Part shown: piece by piece, positions 27,440-38,468 of the stretch | Layout: the number at the start of each line of letters is the position of its first letter | Position numbering within the stretch: the stretch's first letter is position 1 | DNA from: JAXLYE01 sp046351595 | Lineage (GTDB): Bacteria; Myxococcota_A; Polyangia; Palsa-1104; JAEUJZ01 | DNA: 64,000 nt | Reading direction: 5' to 3' | Assembly (NCBI GenBank): GCA_046351595.1 | Contig: JAXLYE010000004.1 | Coordinates: 310,001 to 374,000 of the forward strand | Translations under genes and position numbers: made by a program | Notes under the pieces: generated by a model | The model's database searches: none | What the model was told of the DNA's origin: nothing | The model's input: only the letters and a program-made list of their open reading frames with translations

Positions 27440-28849
27440 ATGCGCCTGCGACCCGACCCGTCGTTCTATCCCTCGCCGCGGATGGCGATGTCCGCAGCCC
27501 CCGAGAAGCTCGCGTACGTCGCGGCCTTTGACGCCAACGCCGCGCTCGGCCGCCCCGGTCCGCACGTCCACGACGCGGTCGCCACCATCGACGTCGATCC
27601 GCAGTCCGCGCAGTACGGCCAGATCGTCTCTTTGGCCGAGGTCCCGACCTACGGTGATCAGCTGCACCACTCGGGCTGGAACGCCTGCAGCGCCGCGCTG
27701 TGTCCCTACGCGCCGCACCCGCACGTCGAGCGCCGCTACCTCCTTTTCCCCTGCCTGTCCTCCTCGCGCATCTTCGTCTTTGACACCAAGCAGGACCCGC
27801 GCAAGCCCGTGCTGCACCGCGTCGTCGAGGCCGAGGAGATCGCCGAGCGCGCCGGCTACTCGGTGCCGCACACCCTGCACTGCGGTCCCGACGGCATCTA
27901 CGTCTCGGCGCTGGGCGCGCCCGACGGTGGCGGACCGGGCGGCGTGTTCCTGCTCGACTGCGACAGCTTCGACGTCCTCGGCCGCTGGGAGATCGACCGC
28001 GGCCCGCAGTTCCTCCACTACGACTTCTGGTGGCACCTCGGCTACGACACGATGATCAGCAGCGAGTGGGGCACGCCCAACATGGTGCGCGACGGGCTGA
28101 ACCCCGAGCTCTTGCTGAGCAAGAAGTACGGCCACCGCCTGCATGTCTGGGACCTGCGCCGCCGCCGCCACCTCCAGGAGCTCGACCTGGGCGACGAGCA
28201 CCAGATGGCGCTCGAGCTGCGGCCGGCGCACGATCCGACCCGCGCCTACGGCTTCCTCGGCGTCGTGGTCAGCCTGAAGGACCTGTCGGCGTCGGTGTGG
28301 CTGTGGCACCGCGACGGCAACAAGTGGGCGATCAAGAAGGTCATCGAGATCCCGGCCGAGCCCGCGGACCCGTCGCTGTTGCCGCCGCTTTTGCAGGGCT
28401 TCAAGGCGGTGCCGCCGCTGTGCACGGACATCAACCTGTCGCTCGACGACAAGTTCCTGTACGTCTCGTGCTGGGGCACCGGCGAGCTCCGGCAGTACGA
28501 CGTCAGCGATCCCTTCAATCCGCGCCACGTCGGCTCGGTGCGCCTCGGCGGCATCGTCGGCCGCGTCGCGCACCCGCGCTCGGGCCCGCTCACCGGCGGC
28601 CCGCAGATGGTCGAGCTCAGCCGCGACGGCCGCCGCATCTACTTCACCAGCTCGCTGTACGCGTCGTGGGACGAGCAGTTCTACCCGGCGCCGAACGACG
28701 TCAAGGGCTGGATGGCCAAGGTCGACGTCGGCGAGGGCGGCGGCATGGCGCTCGACCCGCGCTTCTACGTCGACTTCGGCCCGCGCCGCTCGCACCAGGT
28801 GCGCCTGCAGGGCGGCGATGCCTCGTCCGACTCGTTCTGCTTCCCGTAG
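27440..28849 (+). CDS. Selenium-binding protein 56 family / methanethiol oxidase
   Basis: This is a 469-residue beta-propeller protein of the SBP56 family. Characteristic stretches are ATIDVDPQSAQYGQIV, YGDQLHHSGWNACSA, PHTLHCGPDGIYVSALG, HYDFWWHLGYDTMISSEWG and the C-terminal SHQVRLQGGDASSDSFC. Conserved histidines in these motifs bind the copper used by bacterial methanethiol oxidase, which converts methanethiol to formaldehyde, sulfide and hydrogen peroxide. AAGGAGG precedes the ATG. The window also encodes a sulfur amino-acid operon, but it is 11 kb away. Confidence 0.92.
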   Translation: MRLRPDPSFYPSPRMAMSAAPEKLAYVAAFDANAALGRPGPHVHDAVATIDVDPQSAQYGQIVSLAEVPTYGDQLHHSGWNACSAALCPYAPHPHVERRYLLFPCLSSSRIFVFDTKQDPRKPVLHRVVEAEEIAERAGYSVPHTLHCGPDGIYVSALGAPDGGGPGGVFLLDCDSFDVLGRWEIDRGPQFLHYDFWWHLGYDTMISSEWGTPNMVRDGLNPELLLSKKYGHRLHVWDLRRRRHLQELDLGDEHQMALELRPAHDPTRAYGFLGVVVSLKDLSASVWLWHRDGNKWAIKKVIEIPAEPADPSLLPPLLQGFKAVPPLCTDINLSLDDKFLYVSCWGTGELRQYDVSDPFNPRHVGSVRLGGIVGRVAHPRSGPLTGGPQMVELSRDGRRIYFTSSLYASWDEQFYPAPNDVKGWMAKVDVGEGGGMALDPRFYVDFGPRRSHQVRLQGGDASSDSFCFP

Positions 28850-28870
28850 CGCGCCGGGCAAGGGGGAACC

Positions 28871-29527
28871 ATGGCGGGCCTCGTGATCGAGCCGATGCGC
28901 TGGCTGACCCTGCTCGGGCTCGGGCTGTACCACGGCCTGAACCCGGGCATGGGCTGGCTGTTCGCGGTCGCCCTCGGGCTGCAGGAGCGCAGCGGCAAGG
29001 CGGTCCTGCGCGCGCTGCCGCCGCTCGCCGCCGGCCACGCCGCCTCGGTGGCGCTGATGGTCACGGTGCTGCTCATCGGTCAGCGCGGGCTGCCTGACTC
29101 GGTGCTGCGGCCGCTCCTGGCCGCGCTGCTCATCGGCTTCGGCGCCTGGAAGCTGATCCGCCCGCGCCACCCGCGCTGGGTCGGCATGCGCGTCGGCGGT
29201 CGCGACCTGTTCCTGTGGTCGTTCCTGATGGCCACCGCGCACGGCGCCGGGCTGATGCTCTTGCCGGTCTTTTTGGTCGGCAGCGCGCCCTGCCACGGTC
29301 CGGCCGCCGGCTGTCACGCCGCTCTCTCGACGGTAGCGCGCGGCTGGCCGAGCTACCTCGTGGCGGTCGCGCTGCACACCGCGGCCATGCTCGTCACCGC
29401 CGGCACGGTCGCGCTCGTCGTGTACTACAAGCTCGGCCTGGCGCTGCTGCGCAAGAGCTGGCTGAACCTGGACTTCGTTTGGGCCGGCGCCATGATCCTC
29501 AGCGGCCTGCTGACGCTCCTTCTGTGA
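28871..29527 (+). CDS. Integral membrane protein, possible metal transporter
   Basis: This is a 218-residue protein with about six transmembrane helices. The first helix carries LYHGLNPGMGW and a later one ATAHGAGLMLLPVFL. Histidine-glycine motifs in the membrane resemble those of NicO/HupE-type nickel-cobalt transporters, but I cannot assign a family. It follows the SBP56 gene by 21 bp with GGGGGAA before the ATG. Since SBP56 uses copper, supply of metal is one possible link. Confidence 0.72.
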   Translation: MAGLVIEPMRWLTLLGLGLYHGLNPGMGWLFAVALGLQERSGKAVLRALPPLAAGHAASVALMVTVLLIGQRGLPDSVLRPLLAALLIGFGAWKLIRPRHPRWVGMRVGGRDLFLWSFLMATAHGAGLMLLPVFLVGSAPCHGPAAGCHAALSTVARGWPSYLVAVALHTAAMLVTAGTVALVVYYKLGLALLRKSWLNLDFVWAGAMILSGLLTLLL

Positions 29528-29837
29528 CCCGCCCGCCGCCCGCACCGCTCCGAAGCCCGCGGGAGCAACAGGCTATGCACGGCTTTCGACAAATGGTATG
29601 GATTGCGCGATAGCATCGCTAAAAGCTCCCGGTTGCTGCGCAGCTCACACCTGAGCGGCGCCGTTCGCTGGTGAGCGTCGGGGAAGCCGTCCGGTTCCCG
29701 ACGAAGGGCAGGCGGTGCATCGGGTCAAGCAGCGGATCGCCTACCTGCGTGGGATACCTGCGCAGGGTCGCTGCGCGGGCCTTATGGGCCCGGACCTTCC
29801 ACCTTTGAGGTCGCCTCAGGACGACGCGAACAGTCGA
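29528..29837. other. Intergenic region before recQ
   Basis: This 310-bp region contains a hairpin-forming sequence (CGTCGGG at 29676-29682 and CCCGACG at 29697-29703). The true start of the downstream helicase is uncertain, so part of this region may be translated. Confidence 0.45.
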
Positions 29838-31949
29838 ATGCTAGAACCCAGCGATAACCCTCCTGTCCCTCCCTCTTCGCCCCCGCCGCTGACGGATGCC
29901 GGATCGCCGGCCGCCGCCGTGCTCGGGGACGATGCGTTCGCCGCCTTCTGGAGCACGGTCTCGCCGCGCACCGTGGAAGAGATCCTGGCCGAGGCGGCGC
30001 CGTCTACCGCAGACCCGCTGCTGCTGAGCCCGCAGGCACCACCGAGCGAGCCGGTGCAGTTCGTCCCCGGCGCCGCGCTGCCGGGCCAGGCCGCCCCGCC
30101 GCCGGTGCCGATCCCCAGCGAGCTCCTGGTCGACTTCGGCATCGAGCTGCGCCTGGGCACCCCGCCCGATCGCCTGACCGAGGCGGCGCAGGCGCGGGCC
30201 GCCTTCTGGTCGCAGCCCGACGATCGCTCGGCCGCGCTGCGCGGCAGCGAGCTCGGACGGGAGCCCAGCCCGCGCCCGGCCAGCGCCAAGCCCGCGGCCA
30301 AGCCCGCGGCCAAGCCCGCGCAGCCGCCGTCCACGGCGCAGCCCGTCGAGCTGCCGGCGATCGAGGGCGAGAAGAACCCGGTGATGCGGCGCATCATCCG
30401 CCGCCTGCAGCGCCAGTTCGGCCTCTCGGGCTTCCGCACCGGCCAGGAGACCGCGATCCGCGCGCTGGTCGAGGGCCGCGACGTGCTCGGCATCATGCCG
30501 ACCGGCGCCGGCAAGTCGCTGATCTACCAGCTGACGGCGTTCGAGCTGCCCGGGGTCACGGTGGTGGTCTCGCCGCTGCTCGCGCTGATGCGCGATCAGG
30601 AGCAGAAGCTGCGGCGCACCGGCGTCGTCGCCGCCCGCCTCGACTCGACGCTGACGACCAAGCAGACCGAGAAGACGCTCGACGACATCGAGGAGGGCAA
30701 GCGCAAGCTGATCTACGTCACGCCCGAGCGCGCCGCCTCCGGCAACCTGCTCGAGGAGCTCGGTGGCCAGAAGGTGTCGCTGTTCGTCGTCGACGAGGCG
30801 CACTGCGTCTCGGAGTGGGGCCACGACTTCCGCCCGTCGTACCTGTCGCTGGGGCGTGCGGCCGAGCAGCTGGGGCGGCCGCCGATCTGCGCGCTGACCG
30901 CGACGGCGACGCCCAAGGTGGCGCTGGACATCGCCGATCAGCTCGAGCTCAAGGATCCCGAGATGATCCACACCGGCTTCGATCGCCCCTCGCTGCACTT
31001 CGAGGTGCGCGAGACCGGCGACGAGAAGCAGCAGGTCAAGCGGCTCCTGCGCCTCATCCGCAAGATCCAGGGCTCGGTGATCATCTACTGCTCGACCATC
31101 CGCACCGTCGAGGCGATCGCCGGCGCGCTGCCGGTGCTCGGCCTCAAGGTCGGCATGTACCACGGCAAGATGGGCAAGGCCGAGCGGGACGCCGCGCAGG
31201 CCGCGTTCATGCGCAACAACCCGCGCATCATGGTCGCCACCAACGCCTTCGGCCTCGGCGTCGACAAGCCCGACATCCGCGCGGTCATCCACTACAACCT
31301 GCCCGGCTCGATGGAGGCCTACTACCAGGAGGCCGGGCGCGCGGGTCGCGACGGGCGACCGAGCCGCTGCATCCTCTTGTACAACCCGCAGGACGAGCAG
31401 GTTCAGAGCTTCTTCGTCGCCGGCAAGTACCCGACGCGCAGCGACGTCTTCCAGGTCTGGCAGGCGCTCCAGAACGGCGCCGACAACCTGCGCGAGCTCG
31501 CCCTCGCCGCCGAGTGCTCGCAGTCGAAGACGCGCGTGGTGCTCGGCATCCTCAAGGACCTGGAGCTCCTGAACGAGCTGCCGAACAACAGCTACGCGCT
31601 GACCGGCAAAGAGGTGGACGAGCTGAGCCTGGGTCGCGCCGCCGAGTCCTATCGGAAGCGGAGGGAAGGCGACCGCGACCGCCTGGCCGCGATGATCCGC
31701 TTTGCGCAGACTACGCGCTGCCGCATGCAGGTCATGCTCGAGTACTTCGGCGAGAAGAGCCCGCCGCTGTGCAAGCGCTGCGACAACTGCCTGAACTACG
31801 GCGCCGAGGCCGCGTTCGAGCGCGCCGAGGAGCTGCGCCCCCCCGAGGACTCGGACGACGAAGACTCGGCTCCTTCCGCGTCCCTGCGCGCCGCCGAAAC
31901 CACGACGAGCGCCCCGAAACCTCCCCGCAAAGAGACGCTGTTCTTTTAG
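29838..31949 (+). CDS. recQ: ATP-dependent DNA helicase RecQ with long N-terminal extension
   Basis: The superfamily 2 helicase core has motif I GIMPTGAGKS, motif II VVDEAHCVSEWGHDFRP, motif III ALTATATP and motif VI QEAGRAGRDGRPSRC. A RecQ-C-terminal zinc site follows (RCRMQ, then LCKRCDNC). No HRDC domain is present; the protein ends in an acidic/serine tail. About 190 residues before the core are proline/alanine-rich with a three-fold 12-bp repeat (AAKP) and no known fold. It should unwind DNA in a 3'-5' direction during repair. The start is uncertain: ATG 29838 gives 703 residues but has a poor ribosome site, and the frame is open upstream to GTG 29715. Confidence 0.93.
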   Translation: MLEPSDNPPVPPSSPPPLTDAGSPAAAVLGDDAFAAFWSTVSPRTVEEILAEAAPSTADPLLLSPQAPPSEPVQFVPGAALPGQAAPPPVPIPSELLVDFGIELRLGTPPDRLTEAAQARAAFWSQPDDRSAALRGSELGREPSPRPASAKPAAKPAAKPAQPPSTAQPVELPAIEGEKNPVMRRIIRRLQRQFGLSGFRTGQETAIRALVEGRDVLGIMPTGAGKSLIYQLTAFELPGVTVVVSPLLALMRDQEQKLRRTGVVAARLDSTLTTKQTEKTLDDIEEGKRKLIYVTPERAASGNLLEELGGQKVSLFVVDEAHCVSEWGHDFRPSYLSLGRAAEQLGRPPICALTATATPKVALDIADQLELKDPEMIHTGFDRPSLHFEVRETGDEKQQVKRLLRLIRKIQGSVIIYCSTIRTVEAIAGALPVLGLKVGMYHGKMGKAERDAAQAAFMRNNPRIMVATNAFGLGVDKPDIRAVIHYNLPGSMEAYYQEAGRAGRDGRPSRCILLYNPQDEQVQSFFVAGKYPTRSDVFQVWQALQNGADNLRELALAAECSQSKTRVVLGILKDLELLNELPNNSYALTGKEVDELSLGRAAESYRKRREGDRDRLAAMIRFAQTTRCRMQVMLEYFGEKSPPLCKRCDNCLNYGAEAAFERAEELRPPEDSDDEDSAPSASLRAAETTTSAPKPPRKETLFF
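30285..30320 (+). repeat. In-frame 12-bp tandem repeat, 3 copies, in recQ
   Basis: GCCAAGCCCGCG is repeated three times (30285-30296, 30297-30308, 30309-30320), giving AKPA repeats in the tail before the helicase core. Confidence 0.9.
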
Positions 31950-32465
31950 CTCTCCGATCCGCCGCCTGGTTCCCTCTCCCGACGGGCCGTCCGCGCGACG
32001 GCTGCTCGATCCTGCTCAATCCGGCCGCTCCCTGTAGCCTCCTCGTACGAGGCGGCTTTGGGAACCTTGGTCCTGCCTCCGCCGTCGCTGTTCTCTCGTA
32101 GTTCGGGAGGTTTACCGGCCGCTGCCCGCCCGCGCGCTTTTCCGCGCAGCCTCTGTGACGTATGACCAGTTTGAAAACCTTCCGCGTGAGGGAGTTCCGG
32201 AGACAGTAGAAACCGACCCGTAGCGAGAACCTGCGCGCTCTCTGCGGGCCGCACGGTCACCGCCGCAGCGTCTTACCAGCTCGGGGAATCCCGTAACAGT
32301 CCGGTGCCTGTCCGTTCGGAATAGGAAGGAAGATTTCCGGATGCGATCGGAATCCTAAAACTCCAGACATACCAAGTAGTACAGACGGTTACGTTGGTTC
32401 ACTCTCTTGACGGTATCCCGTTGAAAAGAGCTCTTTCTTTTCGTCGTTCATGTTACGTTAGGACC
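31950..32465. other. Intergenic region, lower GC in its second half
   Basis: These 516 bp lie between recQ and the small gene beside the recombinase. From about 32270 onward GC is visibly lower than elsewhere. Just upstream of the small gene, TTGACG (32408-32413) and TTGAAA (32421-32426) are -35-like, but neither has a convincing -10 at correct spacing. I see no attachment-site core or RNA gene. A compositional shift next to an integrase may mark acquired DNA. Confidence 0.45.
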
Positions 32466-32729
32466 GTGCAGGACACCGACAACCCCGAAGATCAGGACAG
32501 TAAGAAGCATATCGTGGACGAACTCCGCGCTCTGCAGGACGCGGCTGCCGATCTCCAGCGTCGCCTGGGGGCGGTGATCGCGCAGATTACCGGCGGACCC
32601 GCCGAAGACGCGGCCGCGCGCGCGGAGCTCGCCAGGCGGACGGTCGAGCAGCTCCGTGCGCTGAGCCGGCGCCGACGGAGCGGCTCGGGGGCGGGGCGCC
32701 CCAAGGCAAACGATCCCGTGGAAGGCTGA
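32466..32729 (+). CDS. Small coiled-coil protein beside the recombinase
   Basis: This is an 87-residue protein. A central helix (HIVDELRALQDAAADLQRRL and a second ARRTVEQLRALSRRRR) suggests a helical hairpin or coiled coil, followed by a basic RRRRSGSGAGRPK tail that could bind nucleic acid. No family is recognised. GTG 32466 is preceded by TTAGGA at short spacing; an upstream ATG-like start is not supported. It ends 142 bp before the recombinase gene and could be a directionality or accessory factor, but this rests on position alone. Confidence 0.5.
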   Translation: MQDTDNPEDQDSKKHIVDELRALQDAAADLQRRLGAVIAQITGGPAEDAAARAELARRTVEQLRALSRRRRSGSGAGRPKANDPVEG

Positions 32730-32871
32730 GCGAGCGCTCGGCTGACTTTAGTACGCATTGAGACATCAGCGCTGCGCACTCCGTTTCGTTGGGGGGAGGC
32801 TCACCCAACCACTGGAGTCCTGACGAAAGGGAGTCGCGGTGTGCTGATGCAGGCAAAGCAGAGGTGAAGTA

Positions 32872-34068
32872 ATGCGGCGAAAAGGACCCCCTCGCGTGCT
32901 CGGTCCCTATCCCGAGCGCAACCGCTACCGCCTTGTCGTGATTGAGAACAGCGCCCGCAAGTCCGTCTATATCGGGACGCTTGAAGAGGCAGAGCGGATG
33001 AAGGGCGAGCTCGCGCGCATGCTCGAGCGCCCGGTCACCCGTCGCCTCGAGGAGCTCCTGGAGGCGTACGGGCAGCACCGCGTCTCGACCGGCCGGTGCA
33101 GCGAGCGCACCAACGAAGATCAGATGTCGCGTCTGTACATCTTCTTCGATGGCCACCTCGCGCAGGAGATCGGCAGCCTGTCGCCGCGCGTGGCGCAGCA
33201 GCTCTATCAGCGCGCCACCGAGCAGAAGAACGCCAAGAACGGCGAGCCTGTGAGCGCGGCCACGCACCGCTTCTACCTGGCGCTGGCCAAGAGCTTCTTC
33301 AACTGGTGCGTCAAGCAGAGCCACGTCAAGGAGAACCCCTTCAAGGACGTGCACCCGATCGGCAAGGTGCGGGTCGGCAAGCCGCAGCTCCGCATCGACG
33401 AGGCGCGCCGCTTCGCGGACACCGCGATGAAGATGTATGAGCAGAACAACGACCTCATGGCGCTCGGCGCCCTGATGGCGCTGCTCATCGGCCTGCGCGC
33501 CAGCGAGGTCCTCAACCGCGTCGGCCGTGACGTCGACGACAGCGGTCGCATGCTGTGGATCGACACCGGCAAGACCCACAACGCGCGCCGTCACTTGCGG
33601 GTGCCCGAGGTCCTGCGCACGCACCTCACCGCGCTGGCGCAGCAGGCCGGGCCCGACGGCTTCCTGTTCGCGCGCGGCGGCCCCGCTCCGCCCCGTCGCC
33701 AGGCCCTGCACTCGGCGGTGCGCCGCGTCTGCGAGCGCGCCGGCGTGCCGCGCGTGTGTCCGCACAGCCTTCGCGGCCTGTACGCGACGCTGGCCGTGGA
33801 GTCCGGCGCCGTCTCCGACGCGGTGGCGGCCAGCCTCGGCCACGGCAGCTTCAGCATGACCGAGCGCCACTACGCCCAGCCCTCGGCGGTGCGCAACGCC
33901 CAGACCGCGCGCGTCATCGACAAGCTGGTCGGCGATCGCTCGCCCGTCGTCACCGCGCCGTCGCAGCGCCGCGCCGAGGAGATCCTCGAGTCCCTCGACC
34001 CCGACACCACGACGCAGCTCATGCTCCTGCTCCAACGCCGCATCGAGCTCGTCGGCGGCAAGGGCTGA
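32872..34068 (+). CDS. Tyrosine-type site-specific recombinase/integrase
   Basis: This is a 398-residue enzyme with all catalytic residues: Arg209 (IGLRASEVL), Lys234 (GKTHNARR), His298-x-x-Arg301 (HSLRGLY), His324 (LGHGS) and the nucleophile Tyr334 (ERHYAQ). The N-terminal third has the arm-binding/SAM-like core-binding domains of phage-type integrases. A ~50-residue extension follows the nucleophile. The upstream AGAGGTGA supports ATG 32872. No transposition, phage or cargo genes flank it; glnS follows downstream. It may be a remnant of an element or a domesticated recombinase. Confidence 0.9.
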   Translation: MRRKGPPRVLGPYPERNRYRLVVIENSARKSVYIGTLEEAERMKGELARMLERPVTRRLEELLEAYGQHRVSTGRCSERTNEDQMSRLYIFFDGHLAQEIGSLSPRVAQQLYQRATEQKNAKNGEPVSAATHRFYLALAKSFFNWCVKQSHVKENPFKDVHPIGKVRVGKPQLRIDEARRFADTAMKMYEQNNDLMALGALMALLIGLRASEVLNRVGRDVDDSGRMLWIDTGKTHNARRHLRVPEVLRTHLTALAQQAGPDGFLFARGGPAPPRRQALHSAVRRVCERAGVPRVCPHSLRGLYATLAVESGAVSDAVAASLGHGSFSMTERHYAQPSAVRNAQTARVIDKLVGDRSPVVTAPSQRRAEEILESLDPDTTTQLMLLLQRRIELVGGKG

Positions 34069-34140
34069 TACCGGGCCCCTCCTCACAGCGTCTTGCCTCC
34101 CTCGCCTCCGACGGGGTAAAACAGCCCCGGCTCAGACACC

Positions 34141-34173
34141 GTGTGATCGCTCGATATTTGCGGGCGATCACAC
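34141..34173. repeat. 10-bp inverted repeat downstream of the recombinase
   Basis: GTGTGATCGC (34141-34150) and GCGATCACAC (34164-34173) are a perfect inverted repeat with a 13-base spacer. It could be a terminator (only a short CCCCTTT follows), an operator for glnS, or a recombinase binding site. Confidence 0.6.
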
Positions 34174-34229
34174 CCCTTTGCCGAACGTACCGATCCGCTG
34201 CAGCGACCTGAGAACAACCGAGGAACCCG

Positions 34230-36014
<1,785 letters not shown>

Positions 36015-36020
36015 TCCCCG

Positions 36021-37595
36021 CTACTCCGGCCAGGGACCGTACTCCCTGGCCAGCTCCGCGCTCACCCCGTTGGCCTCGATGAGGCGCGTGTACAGCGCCG
36101 CGCTCGGCCGCGGCGTGCGCTTGAACCCGTCGGCGTAGTCGACCTTCACGAGCCCGAAGCGCGCCTCGAACCCCTCGGCCCACTCGAAGTTGTCGATCGC
36201 CGACCAGTGGAAGTAGCCGCGCACGTCCGCGCCGCTCTGCCGCGCCAGCGCCATCTCACGCACGTGATCGACCAGGATCCGCTGGCGATCCGTGTCGTTG
36301 TCCTTGTTGTCCGCGGTCCCGTGCTCCAGCACGTAGATCGGGATGCGGTAGCGCTGCCCGGCGCGCACCAAGAGCGTCCGGAACCCGCGCGGGTAGCTCG
36401 CCCAGCCCAGGTCGTTCGGCAGATCGTCGGCCGCGTGCTCGGGGTCGTGCATCAGCACCTGGAACTTCGTCGGGTGCAGCACGTCCGACTTGATGTAGAA
36501 GCGCCCGTAGTAGTTCACCCCCAGGTAGTCCTGTGTGCCCGCCAGCCCCGGGATCTCCTTGCGGTACGGCGTGTTCGTCACCGCCAGCACGCCCGAGGCC
36601 ACCGCGTCGGTGAAGTCCCAGATGAAGGCCTGCTCGATGATGCGCGCCGTGATGCGATCGAGCGGCGCCCAGTTGCGCAGCGGCTCGAACGCGCGCATGT
36701 GCTGCGCGTAGCCGACCTCGATCTGCACGCCGCGCCTCTGCGCGTCCTCCTTCAGCAGCCGGTACGCGAGCAGGTGCGCGCGCAAGAGCTGCTCCATGAG
36801 CGGCGCCAGGCGCACCGGGTCGCCGCGCTTCTCGAACGGCGGGAACACGCCCTCCATGTAGCCGTTGTACAGGTACACCATCGGCTCGTTCAGCGTGCAA
36901 AAGTGCCGCGAGCGCGCGCCGAAGTGCTTCACCACCGCCTTGACGAAGCGCTCGAAGTGCGCGAGCGCGTCCGCCCGCTCGAAGCCGCGCTTGCCGTCCT
37001 GCTCCTGCCACAGCCAGCCTGGCGAGGCGAAGTGGAACAGCGTCACCAGCGGCGTGATCTTGTGGCGCTCGAGCGCGTCGAAGACCTTCTGGTAGTAGCG
37101 GATGCCCTCGGGATCCGGCTCCTGCATGTCGGCCCGCGGGAACAGCCGGCTCCACGAGATCGAGAAGCGATAGGCGTTGTGCTTCATGCGCGCCAGCATC
37201 TCGAGGTCGCTGTCGATGCGGCTGTCGAAGTCCGTCTTTTTCGCACGGATCTCGTCGGAGTAGGCGCCCAGGTTGTGGATGTGGCCGGGCTTCGCCTGCC
37301 CCGGGCCCAGCGAGTCGAAGCGCCGGTTTGTGACCGCGTCGCGCTCGAAGGCGGCCCAGTCGTCGTCGTGCGTGCTCTCGATCTGGAACGCCGCGGTGGC
37401 CGTGCCCCACAGAAAACCCGGCGGCAGCAGCCACGGCGGCTCGGTGCGTGACGGCGATCGCACAGGCGCCAGCCGCCGCGCCCCGAACCACGGGTACAAA
37501 AGCGTCGGGACGAGCAGCGACAGGAGGCCGACCGTGCCAAAAAGGATCTTCTTGCCGCGCGACCAGCCCTGCGGCGTTACCGACTCAGCGCTCAT
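36021..37595 (-). CDS. Membrane-anchored GH1 family beta-glycosidase
   Basis: This is a 524-residue enzyme. One N-terminal transmembrane helix (ILFGTVGLLSLLVPTLLY) anchors a GH1 TIM barrel that starts at FLWGTATAAFQIES. The acid/base lies in CTLNEPM. The usual nucleophile motif TENG is replaced by VLEHGTAD, which keeps the glutamate. The barrel ends with DNFEWAEGFEARFGLVKVDY. The likely activity is hydrolysis of a beta-glycoside at the periplasmic face; the changed subsite residues and membrane anchor suggest a glycolipid or other unusual substrate. ATG 37595 has AAGGGTC upstream. It is the last gene of a minus-strand operon, 32 bp after the SDR gene. Confidence 0.9.
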   Translation of the reverse strand: MSAESVTPQGWSRGKKILFGTVGLLSLLVPTLLYPWFGARRLAPVRSPSRTEPPWLLPPGFLWGTATAAFQIESTHDDDWAAFERDAVTNRRFDSLGPGQAKPGHIHNLGAYSDEIRAKKTDFDSRIDSDLEMLARMKHNAYRFSISWSRLFPRADMQEPDPEGIRYYQKVFDALERHKITPLVTLFHFASPGWLWQEQDGKRGFERADALAHFERFVKAVVKHFGARSRHFCTLNEPMVYLYNGYMEGVFPPFEKRGDPVRLAPLMEQLLRAHLLAYRLLKEDAQRRGVQIEVGYAQHMRAFEPLRNWAPLDRITARIIEQAFIWDFTDAVASGVLAVTNTPYRKEIPGLAGTQDYLGVNYYGRFYIKSDVLHPTKFQVLMHDPEHAADDLPNDLGWASYPRGFRTLLVRAGQRYRIPIYVLEHGTADNKDNDTDRQRILVDHVREMALARQSGADVRGYFHWSAIDNFEWAEGFEARFGLVKVDYADGFKRTPRPSAALYTRLIEANGVSAELAREYGPWPE

Positions 37596-37627
37596 GACCC
37601 TTTTTAGCGCGAGCGCCGGGTCTGCGC

Positions 37628-38467
37628 CTAGCCGGCTCGCGCGCCTGTCGAGCGAACGGCCTGCGCGCCGCGCACCGTCCGGTGCATGAAGAAGCGCACC
37701 GCCCCCGGCCACAGCCGCTTCAAGAGGTAGATCAGCTTCCCGTCGAGCCCCGGGATGATCAGGAAGCGCCCGCGCCGCACCCCGCGCAGCAGCGCCTCGG
37801 CCACCGCATCGGCCGTTAGCAGCTTCGCGCCCTGCGACAGCGCCCGCGTCTCGGGCGGCTTGGTCTCGTTCTCGGCGACGAGCCCCGGCGTGTCCGTATC
37901 GGGCGGGCACAGCACCGACACGCGGATCTTGTGCGGCCGCAGCTCGCTGCACAGGACCTCGGACAGCCCGATCAGCGCAAACTTGGCGGCCGAGTAGTCG
38001 GCGTAGCCGAAGACCCCGAGGAAGCCGGCGATCGACGACACGTTGACGACGTGGCCGCCGCGCCCGCGCATGAACGGCAGCGCCGCCTGCGTCACGTGGA
38101 AGGCGCTGTACAGGTTGACGCGCAGCGTATCGTCCAGCTGCTCGGGCAGGATGCGCTCGAAGTAGTCCGGGCGCGCGCGGCCGGCGCAGTTGATCAGCAG
38201 ATCCGGCGCCCCGTGTTCGCTGCACAGCGCCGGGATCCGGGTGCGCACCGCCGCGTGATCGGCGACGTCCAGCGAGCACGCGACGATGCGCTGCCCCGCC
38301 TCGCGCGCGCAGCCGGCCACCTCGAGGCGCGCCTGCTCGAGCCGAGTCGCATCACGCGCCACAAGGATCACGTGCGCACCCTCGCCGGCCAGGCGCCGCG
38401 CCGAGGCCAGGCCGATGCCGCTCGAGCCGCCGGTCACTAGCGCCAGCTTGCCGGCAAACGAGCGCAC
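37628..38467 (-). CDS. Short-chain dehydrogenase, 3-ketodihydrosphingosine reductase-like
   Basis: This is a 279-residue SDR enzyme with the cofactor motif TGGSSGIG (12-19), NCAG, the catalytic Ser in NVSSIAG, and YSAAK. VARDATRLEQAR after the second strand, with an Arg, suggests NADPH. The C-terminal extension (LIIPGLDGKLIYLLKRLWPG) resembles the membrane-associated tail of 3-ketodihydrosphingosine reductases and related lipid SDRs. The sphingoid assignment is tentative. The GTG start (38467) lies one base after the stop of the FAH-family gene, so the two are tightly coupled; the GH1 gene follows. Confidence 0.85.
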   Translation of the reverse strand: MRSFAGKLALVTGGSSGIGLASARRLAGEGAHVILVARDATRLEQARLEVAGCAREAGQRIVACSLDVADHAAVRTRIPALCSEHGAPDLLINCAGRARPDYFERILPEQLDDTLRVNLYSAFHVTQAALPFMRGRGGHVVNVSSIAGFLGVFGYADYSAAKFALIGLSEVLCSELRPHKIRVSVLCPPDTDTPGLVAENETKPPETRALSQGAKLLTADAVAEALLRGVRRGRFLIIPGLDGKLIYLLKRLWPGAVRFFMHRTVRGAQAVRSTGARAG

Positions 38468-38468
38468 G

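Noticed and set aside
32872..34068. Prophage or integrative element
   Set aside because: Only the recombinase and one small protein are present. No structural, replication or transfer genes and no matched attachment repeats could be found.
34141..34173. Intrinsic terminator of the recombinase gene
   Set aside because: The stem is good but the following bases are CCCCTTTG and not a T-run, so I list it only as an inverted repeat.
36021..38279. A 752-residue version of the GH1 protein
   Set aside because: The extra N-terminal part reads the SDR gene in the wrong frame; the SDR frame has all catalytic motifs and ATG 37595 starts before the membrane anchor.
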